A DNA stretch of 11,544 nt from Acidobacteriota bacterium (GTDB lineage: Bacteria; Acidobacteriota; Terriglobia; UBA7540), in contig JAJYJL010000121.1 in NCBI GenBank assembly GCA_021789565.1, positions 1-11,544 of the forward strand. The letters run 5' to 3'. Below, piece by piece: positions 7,187 through 11,544 of this stretch; positions within the stretch are counted from its first letter, which is position 1, and every line of letters starts with the position of its first letter. A model generated the notes under the pieces. The model worked only from the letters and a program-made list of their open reading frames with translations. It did no database searches and was not told the origin of the DNA. Both the position numbers and the translations under genes were made by a program.

Positions 7187-8338
7187 TCAACGCTTATGGC
7201 CGGTTTCACGGCCGTTTGAAACTTGCGACAGTTTTGATTGCAGGTAGCTGAGGGGAACGTCATACAGCAGCGCCTTGGGGGAGTGGCGCAGGCTGTCATG
7301 AATAAAGCAGACGTGCGTGCACCAGCACTGGTCGCGAACGATGGCGGCCGGTTCGTGCCGGCGCGCTTCAGCCTGCCAGAACTTCTGGAAGTCGCAGTCA
7401 AAGTCGCGCAGGCTGCCCAGTTTGCCGCGCAGTTCGCAGGCGCGCACGTCGCCGTTGTAGTCAATGACGATGGAAGTTTCGCTGGCGGTGCAGGGCATGG
7501 GCCAGGCGTGTGGCGACTCCAGGTTTTCAAGTTGAACCTTGTTGTGGAAAGCGAGTACACCCTCGTAATACGCACGGCCGATCCGGCTGGCGACTCCGCC
7601 GGAATGCCGCGTGGCGATGCGCGCGTAGTAGGCGTAAATCTTTCTGACTTCGTTGTAGAGCGCCGGCAGCCGCTCCACGGGAATTTGTTTGAGCGACGGG
7701 TCCCTGGCGCTGCCGCGGATGATGTTGAAGTAGTGGCCGTCCACGCGGCAGTTCTGCCGGACGAACCGGCCGATTTCCAGCACGCTGTCAAAATTCTCCG
7801 CGCAGATCACCGTGTTGATGTTCACCCGCAGGTTGGCGAATTTTTCCCGGCAGGGCTGCAGGGCTTCGAGAGTCTTCAGCGTCTTCTCAAAATTGCCCGG
7901 GACGGCGCGGATGGAATCCTGCACTTCGCAGAGACCGTCCATGGCCACGTTGAGGTCGAGCTGGAGATTTGAGTTATCGGTGCAGATTTTTGCCACCTGC
8001 TCGGCGGTGCGTTCCGGCAGCAGGCCGTTGGTGGGCAGGTTTACCCATCGGATTCCGTTGTTCTCATAAAAAAGGTGAAGAATGTCGGCGAGCTCGCGGC
8101 GCAACATGGGTTCGCCGCCTGAAAGCCACAGGTCGGTGAAGGGCGGCATGGTGGCGGAGAGTGTCTGGATTTCTTTCCGGGTCAGGTCGCCCCGCTGGTT
8201 AAGCTCTTCCCAGTAGAAACAAGTCCGGCATTTGGCGTTGCAAATAGAAGTGACAAAGAAAATAACCAGGTTCAAACGCTTTTCAGGCCGGAAAGCGCGG
8301 TAAATCGGGCGAGTTCTGGTTCCCCATGGGACGGACAT
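7187..8338 (-). CDS. Radical SAM protein with SPASM-like C-terminal cluster domain
   Basis: A 383-residue radical SAM enzyme. C33-x3-C37-x2-C40 (SICNAKCRTCFYW) binds the catalytic [4Fe-4S] cluster; WLSGGEP (71-77) is the SAM-binding GGE motif. The C-terminal part carries further cysteines arranged like a SPASM/twitch region: C283, C301 (GDVRACELRG), C338, C340 and C344 (CWCTHVC). SPASM proteins typically modify peptides or act in cofactor and sugar pathways; this subfamily's substrate is not recognisable. TTG at 8359 is an alternative start, but the ATG at 8338 follows a TGTTACAAT box by 11 bases and begins a natural N-terminus. There is no Shine-Dalgarno. First gene of the minus-strand series, divergent from a small secreted Lys-rich peptide. 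It ends in TGA. Confidence 0.87.
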   Translation of the reverse strand: MSVPWGTRTRPIYRAFRPEKRLNLVIFFVTSICNAKCRTCFYWEELNQRGDLTRKEIQTLSATMPPFTDLWLSGGEPMLRRELADILHLFYENNGIRWVNLPTNGLLPERTAEQVAKICTDNSNLQLDLNVAMDGLCEVQDSIRAVPGNFEKTLKTLEALQPCREKFANLRVNINTVICAENFDSVLEIGRFVRQNCRVDGHYFNIIRGSARDPSLKQIPVERLPALYNEVRKIYAYYARIATRHSGGVASRIGRAYYEGVLAFHNKVQLENLESPHAWPMPCTASETSIVIDYNGDVRACELRGKLGSLRDFDCDFQKFWQAEARRHEPAAIVRDQCWCTHVCFIHDSLRHSPKALLYDVPLSYLQSKLSQVSNGRETGHKR

Positions 8339-8349
8339 GGCTGACGCTG

Positions 8350-8358
8350 ATTGTAACA
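8350..8358 (-). promoter_or_regulatory. Extended -10 promoter immediately before the radical SAM ATG
   Basis: The minus strand reads TGT-TACAAT (8358-8350), 11 bases before the ATG at 8338. It has the same TGnTACAAT form and nearly the same spacing as the element before the exporter gene. No -35 box is evident and no Shine-Dalgarno lies between, suggesting a leaderless transcript. Confidence 0.42.
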
Positions 8359-8484
8359 AAAAACCAGGAAGGGCATGGGGAACTGCATGAGCGGCGGCCA
8401 GCGGTCTTGCCGGACAACGGACAAACCGTTCCCCCCTTGGGAGTCGGACGGTTGCAGGCCGTTTCAGGCGGCCGCTCTACACGG

Positions 8485-8506
8485 GTTGGTGCAGGGTTGC
8501 ACCAAC
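8485..8506. repeat. Perfect 9-bp inverted repeat in the divergent intergenic region
   Basis: GTTGGTGCA (8485-8493), a GGGT loop, then TGCACCAAC (8498-8506). It lies in the 347-base gap between the divergent radical SAM gene and the Lys-rich peptide gene, which otherwise shows no gene. A dyad of GTGCA/TGCAC suits an operator for a dimeric regulator or a stable RNA hairpin. It lacks a T tract for either strand, so it is not an intrinsic terminator. Confidence 0.5.
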
Positions 8507-8685
8507 GCGTATACCGCGGTAACGGAGTACGAAGCAGTCTTGCCTGGCCCTGTTGGGGGGTGGCGTAAAACTCCGTTTGAATCATTGCACTGCTGGGAAC
8601 ATCAGGGAGCGTCTATGTTTGGCACCGCTCGTGCTCATACTCTCCAACGTACAACCCAATTTTGAAGAAGGAGGAACCTCCAAGT

Positions 8686-8901
8686 ATGAAAAAGCTTTTG
8701 ACACTGTTGGCTGCGATGGTGGTTGCTGTATCCCTGTCCATGCCCGTATTCGCTCAGGAAGCCCAGGCCGAAGGGGCCGCTCAAACCGCTCCTGCGAAGA
8801 AAGCGGCGAAGAAAAAGCACGCCGCCAAGAAAAAGGCTGCCAAGAAGAAGAAAGGGAAGAAAGGCAAGAAGGCAGCTACCGAACCAGCTCCGGGCCAATA
8901 A
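8686..8901 (+). CDS. Small secreted lysine/alanine-rich basic peptide
   Basis: 71 residues: a classical Sec signal peptide (MKKLLTLLAAMVVAVSLSMP, residues 1-20, cleavage expected after VFA at 23), a short Ala/Gln/Glu spacer, then a strongly basic low-complexity stretch of Lys runs separated by Ala and Gly (about residues 40-63) and a TEPAPGQ tail. Composition resembles histone H1-like tails, but the signal peptide points to the periplasm or outside, where it might bind acidic polysaccharide, lipopolysaccharide or DNA; that role is inference. AAGGAGG lies 11 bases before the ATG at 8686, which decides this start over an in-frame ATG at 8662. The Shine-Dalgarno sits in GGAG-GAAC-CTCC, a short hairpin that could limit translation. 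It is divergent from the radical SAM gene and followed by a strong terminator. No named family is recognised. Confidence 0.75.
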   Translation: MKKLLTLLAAMVVAVSLSMPVFAQEAQAEGAAQTAPAKKAAKKKHAAKKKAAKKKKGKKGKKAATEPAPGQ

Positions 8902-8910
8902 TGATATGAG

Positions 8911-8932
8911 CTGCACCGAACCTTAGGTGCAG
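8911..8932. repeat. 7-bp inverted repeat after the Lys-rich peptide gene
   Basis: CTGCACC (8911-8917) and GGTGCAG (8926-8932) form a perfect stem with an 8-base loop just after the stop codon. The core TGCACC/GGTGCA is the same hexamer pair used, in the opposite order, in the dyad at 8485-8506 upstream of the gene. Confidence 0.4.
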
Positions 8933-8952
8933 TAGCAGCGTGGTGGGAATCG

Positions 8953-8988
8953 AGCCCCTGCCAGCATCCGGCAGGGGCTTTCCCTTTC
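8953..8988 (+). terminator. Intrinsic terminator of the Lys-rich peptide gene
   Basis: A perfect 10-bp GC-rich stem (AGCCCCTGCC at 8953-8962, GGCAGGGGCT at 8970-8979, 7-base loop) is followed by the pyrimidine tract TTCCCTTTC. It lies about 50 bases past the stop codon, between two convergent genes, and could also block transcription from the DUF1059 side. Confidence 0.75.
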
Positions 8989-9097
8989 TGCCGGAATTTG
9001 CGATTACAGAGCGGCTCCCCAGGGTGTTATCTGCTTGAGCGTAATCGAGAAAAGGGGGTGCCCGGCACAAAATGCCTGGATTGGCGGCTGATTGCTC

Positions 9098-9280
9098 TTA
9101 CTCGTCCTTAATGGCGTCTTTGACCGTTTGCAGCATCGAGGGAGGAATGAAGGCCGTGCTGATTCCGTGGTCCTTTTCGGCGTGTTCGGCGGCCAGTCTT
9201 AGCAGTTCTTCTTCGTTCTCGGCCCGGATTTCCTTGGGACAATTAGTGCCCAAGTCCCGACAGCGCAATAACTTACCCAT
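9098..9280 (-). CDS. DUF1059 family small protein
   Basis: A 60-residue protein, MGKLLRCRDLGTNCP at its start, with Cys7, Cys14, His33 (EHAEKDH) and His38. This C-x6-C ... H-x4-H arrangement and the length fit the DUF1059 family of predicted small metal-binding proteins, whose function is unknown. An in-frame extension reaches 9328, but GGAGGG five bases before the ATG at 9280 fixes the start. It is convergent with the Lys-rich peptide gene and divergent from the secretin gene, so it is probably its own transcription unit. Confidence 0.85.
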   Translation of the reverse strand: MGKLLRCRDLGTNCPKEIRAENEEELLRLAAEHAEKDHGISTAFIPPSMLQTVKDAIKDE

Positions 9281-9318
9281 CTTCGCCCTCCTCTTCGTAC
9301 TCGTGAACCCGAAGGTGT

Positions 9319-9327
9319 ATTTTAGCA
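9319..9327 (-). promoter_or_regulatory. Extended -10 promoter of the DUF1059 gene
   Basis: The minus strand reads TGC-TAAAAT (9327-9319), an extended -10 box. Transcription would start near 9312 and give a leader of about 30 bases that contains the Shine-Dalgarno. No clear -35 box is seen. Confidence 0.4.
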
Positions 9328-9397
9328 CATCCTGTTTCTCAACTAGTTAATTCCTTCGATAGGCTACATACAAGGCCCTGGAAAGGCATCTGTTCCC

Positions 9398-9427
9398 TTG
9401 CTTTCGGGCAACTTCTTCGCCGATAAT
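9398..9427 (+). promoter_or_regulatory. Probable promoter of the secretin-pseudopilin unit
   Basis: TTGCTT (9398-9403) and GATAAT (9422-9427) are 18 bases apart, in the gap between the divergent DUF1059 and secretin genes. The predicted start near 9434 leaves a leader of about 40 bases. Confidence 0.35.
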
Positions 9428-9472
9428 AGACTCTACGTATTTTGATGTTGCCCTATGGGGAAATGCTGGATT

Positions 9473-10561
9473 ATGAAGCGGCGTGTTTGGGAGGTGGCGG
9501 CGCTGGCGGGGTTGCTGTTTTTTACAGCATGTGCTCCCGGCAATGTTTACCTCCAGCGGGGCCGCAAGGCGGAGTTCCGGAAGGACTGGGACACCGCGCT
9601 GATCAACTACCAGAAGGCGGTCCAGACGCAACCCGAGAACGCTGAGTATCAGCTTCTGGAACGCCACGCGCGGAGCCAGGCCTCAATGTTTCACCTGGAA
9701 CAAGGCAAAGAGTTCCTGCACGAGCAGCGAGTGCCGGAGGCGATTGGGGAGTTCCAGAAATCCACCAGCATTGACCCGAGCAATCAGGCTGCAAAACAGG
9801 AACTGACCAAACTGCTGGCCAATGAAGTCGCCGCCAAACAGGCGCGGGAAAAGGGCCTGCAGGCAGCCATCAAGGCCACGGAACGGCAGCCCGAGACTGC
9901 AGCCCCCGAACTAAAACCTTTTCCGCAGGAACCCTTAACCCATTTCCGGATCAGCGCTGACAGCAAGCGGGTTTACGAGACGCTCTGCAAGCTTGCGGGA
10001 TTGAATGTGGCCTTCACATCTGATTTTCAAGTCCAGCCGGTTTCTCTGGACCTGAACAATGTGACGATTGAGAATGCGTTGCACATTCTCTCGTTGCAGA
10101 CCCACACTTTCTGGAGAGTGGTTACTTCGAACACCATTCTGGTTGTTCCTGATAACCCTGCCAACCGCCGGGATTACCAGACGGAAGTGCTGAGGACGGT
10201 TTACCTGGATAATTCCCTGAAGCCTGCTGACCGCACGGCGATTACGACAGCGCTGAAGCAAATTCTGGGCATTCAGAAGATTATTGACAATCCAGACGCC
10301 AACGCCATCATCATTCGCGATACGCCTGAAAGAGTTAAGCAGGCCGTTGCTTTGATTCACGATCTTGATCACGGCAAGGCCGAGATCATGATTGACGTTA
10401 CCGTCCTGGAAGCCGATGCCGACCGCGTGAGGGAACTGGGCCTGACGCCTGCGACCATCGCTTCAGCAAGTTCCATTACGACCGGGTTGCAGGGGGCGGC
10501 GGTGTACAACCCTGCGAGCGCGGCCACCCTGGCCGGACACCTGGGGACAAATGATTTTTGA
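9473..10561 (+). CDS. Lipoprotein secretin (GspD/PilQ-like), N-terminal part: TPR, STN and N1 domains, cut by in-frame TGA
   Basis: 362 residues before a TGA at 10559-10561. In order: lipoprotein signal peptide (MKRRVWEVAALAGLLFFTAC, lipobox Cys20), two TPR-like helical pairs (about 25-56 and 72-111), an STN/N0 domain (about 156-225, with VAFTSDFQVQPVSLDLNNV), an N1 ring domain (about 238-302, with DANAIIIRDTPERVKQAVAL), and the first strand of the secretin core (IMIDVTVLEADADRVRELGL). The family forms the outer-membrane channel of type II secretion or type IV pili. The core that should follow is encoded after the TGA in the same frame, so this product would lack the barrel. An ATG at 9455 is also in frame, but 9473 gives a standard lipoprotein leader and has a GGGGA-type site upstream. 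Alternative to true disruption: a sequencing error or readthrough. Confidence 0.82.
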   Translation: MKRRVWEVAALAGLLFFTACAPGNVYLQRGRKAEFRKDWDTALINYQKAVQTQPENAEYQLLERHARSQASMFHLEQGKEFLHEQRVPEAIGEFQKSTSIDPSNQAAKQELTKLLANEVAAKQAREKGLQAAIKATERQPETAAPELKPFPQEPLTHFRISADSKRVYETLCKLAGLNVAFTSDFQVQPVSLDLNNVTIENALHILSLQTHTFWRVVTSNTILVVPDNPANRRDYQTEVLRTVYLDNSLKPADRTAITTALKQILGIQKIIDNPDANAIIIRDTPERVKQAVALIHDLDHGKAEIMIDVTVLEADADRVRELGLTPATIASASSITTGLQGAAVYNPASAATLAGHLGTNDF

Positions 10562-10567
10562 CTGGTT

Positions 10568-11278
10568 GTGCCCAGCGCCATAGCGAACGCCATCCTGAAT
10601 GACTCGTCCACGCACATCATGCAGAATCCTGAAGTTCGCGTGACTGATGGTGATACCGCTACGCTGCGAATTGGGAGCCGCGTGCCTTACGCCACAGGCA
10701 GCTTTCTGCCATCGCTTGGCGTAGGGTCCGCAACCGGCCAGGCTGGCGGCTTCGGGGGACTGATTGCGAGCACGCAGTTCCAGTTTCAGGACGTCGGTGT
10801 CAATGTGGACCTTACGCCGCACCTGCTGCCCGACGGGGAAATCGCTATCCACGCGAAAATTGAGATCTCATCAGTGCAGCCCTCAATCAGCATCGCCGGC
10901 GTGAATGAACCGACGTTTGGCCAGCGTCAAATTGAGCACGATATTCGTTTGGAAGAAGGAGAAACCAGTGTGCTGGGTGGTTTGCTTCAGACGACGGACA
11001 CGACCACGGTTTCGGGCGTGCCTGGACTTGGCAGTATTCCGGGGCTGAAGTATTTCTTCAGTGATACAAAACACGAAAAGGTGCGAACGGATGTGCTGAT
11101 TATGCTGACTCCGCGGGTTGTTCGGCTGCCGGATTCTTCTGTGGAATCCGCAGCGACTCAGGCGCCGGCGCAGCCTGTTTCAAACAATTCAACTCCAGCC
11201 TCTGCTGTACCCCCTGGACCCCCCCCAGCGACTCCCGAACCCGCGCCTCCTTCTCCGGGAAGGCTACCGCAACGGTAA
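10568..11278 (+). CDS. Secretin (GspD/PilQ-like), C-terminal part: outer-membrane barrel domain, same frame after the TGA
   Basis: This is the rest of the secretin, in the same frame as the preceding part with no insertion or deletion: NDF, stop, LVVPSAIANAIL. It has the complete secretin core: VPSAIANAILNDSSTHIMQN, ATLRIGSRVPYATGSF, FQFQDVGVNVDLTPHLLPDG, GQRQIEHDIRLEEGETSVLG, the signature VPGLGSIPGLKYFF and the closing VLIMLTPRVVR. A Pro/Ala-rich tail of about 50 residues follows. The GTG at 10568 is only the first possible start; it has no Shine-Dalgarno and no signal peptide, so the fragment alone could not reach the outer membrane. Its stop overlaps the next gene's start by one base (TAATG). 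The conserved core suggests the interruption is recent or artefactual. A working gene would span 9473-11278, about 600 residues. Confidence 0.82.
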   Translation: MPSAIANAILNDSSTHIMQNPEVRVTDGDTATLRIGSRVPYATGSFLPSLGVGSATGQAGGFGGLIASTQFQFQDVGVNVDLTPHLLPDGEIAIHAKIEISSVQPSISIAGVNEPTFGQRQIEHDIRLEEGETSVLGGLLQTTDTTTVSGVPGLGSIPGLKYFFSDTKHEKVRTDVLIMLTPRVVRLPDSSVESAATQAPAQPVSNNSTPASAVPPGPPPATPEPAPPSPGRLPQR

Positions 11279-11544
11279 TGATCCGTTTGGTCAGAAATCG
11301 GGTAAGAACGCGGCCAGCCGGCCGCGGTTTCACTCTGGTGGAAATGGTCGCCACCATGACGATTATGCTGGTACTTACAACCATCGCTCTTCCCTTGGCC
11401 AGCATGGTGGTCCGGCGGGAAAAGGAACAGGAACTGCAGGAGGACCTCAGGACCATGCGGAACGCCATCGACCGCTACAAAGACTTTTGCGACAGCGGGA
11501 TGATTCCGAGTGAGATGGATACCTACTGCTATCCACCCACGTTG
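11278..11544 (+). CDS. GspG-like type II secretion pseudopilin (5' part, runs off the window)
   Basis: 89 residues to the window edge. The prepilin leader ends at G17 in GRGFTLVEM; F18 becomes the first mature residue and E22 the conserved Glu+5, followed by a hydrophobic helix (VATMTIMLVLTTIALPLASM). Next comes REKEQELQEDLRTMRNAIDR and YKDFCDSG, the N-terminal helix pattern of major pseudopilins of the GspG type. The ATG shares its A with the secretin stop codon, indicating translational coupling and a shared operon. Cleavage and methylation would need a prepilin peptidase encoded elsewhere. If the secretin TGA is real, polar effects on this gene are possible. Confidence 0.85.
   Translation, partial: MIRLVRNRVRTRPAGRGFTLVEMVATMTIMLVLTTIALPLASMVVRREKEQELQEDLRTMRNAIDRYKDFCDSGMIPSEMDTYCYPPTL

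Noticed and set aside
8935..8990. tRNA-like element around the GC-rich stem (reverse strand has a TCGATTC segment)
   Set aside because: The T-arm does not pair properly and no acceptor or anticodon stem forms; the stem plus pyrimidine tract is a terminator.
9001..9047. Widely spaced 7-bp inverted repeat (CGATTAC ... GTAATCG)
   Set aside because: The arms are 33 bases apart with no further pairing or nearby promoter; chance is a sufficient explanation.
2873..10561. TGA reassigned to a sense codon in this genome (TGA appears in the secretin and at a Trp site in the Mut7-C relic)
   Set aside because: TGA is the natural end of the radical SAM and exporter genes, and TGG is used for Trp throughout. 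The two internal cases are better explained by mutation or error.
10559..10600. TGA in the secretin as a selenocysteine codon
   Set aside because: Secretins use no selenocysteine, and only a weak 4-bp hairpin directly abuts the TGA, not a SECIS-like element at the expected distance.
1..11544. CRISPR array, insertion sequence or phage integration site
   Set aside because: No regularly spaced repeats, transposase or integrase motifs, or tRNA-gene fragments were seen on either strand.

Overview
The window looks like a chromosomal segment of a free-living, moderately GC-rich Gram-negative bacterium, most likely an Acidobacteriota soil lineage. The lineage is inferred from the lipoprotein TPR-secretin paired with a GspG-like pseudopilin, the twin-arginine-exported enolase-superfamily enzyme and the lysine/alanine-rich secreted peptide; no rRNA or other marker gene is present. 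The usual bacterial code fits: TAA, TGA and TAG all end genes here.

Layout. Bases 2-79 are the tail of an upstream gene, followed by an exported mandelate-racemase-type enolase-superfamily enzyme (127-1416, +). Bases 1417-2167 hold hairpins and the relic of a minus-strand gene. A small class I SAM methyltransferase follows (2168-2767, +), apparently from a promoter that fires at or next to its start codon. Bases 2768-3115 hold a decayed copy of the C-terminal part of a Mut7-C (DUF82) gene. An exported N,N-dimethylformamidase-beta-like protein runs 4711-3116 (-). Bases 4712-5315 are mostly featureless apart from a promoter and a terminator.

A minus-strand series follows: radical SAM/SPASM protein (8338-7187), MFS exporter (7132-5825) and an intact Mut7-C protein (5786-5316) ending in a T-run terminator. 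The first two genes each have an extended -10 box (TGnTACAAT) only 10-11 bases before the ATG and no Shine-Dalgarno, suggesting leaderless transcripts. Divergent from the radical SAM gene is a small secreted lysine/alanine-rich peptide (8686-8901, +) with a strong terminator, then a convergent DUF1059 gene (9280-9098, -).

The right end is a type II secretion/type IV pilus-like unit: a lipoprotein secretin with TPR, STN and secretin domains (9473-11278, +) and an overlapping GspG-like pseudopilin that runs off the window (11278-11544, +). The secretin frame carries an in-frame TGA at 10559-10561 that separates the periplasmic part from the outer-membrane barrel.

No CRISPR array, tRNA, rRNA, insertion sequence or phage gene was recognised. 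The points most worth checking are the nonsense-interrupted secretin, the second decayed Mut7-C copy, the apparent leaderless promoters, and the radical SAM / exporter / secreted Lys-rich peptide neighbourhood.
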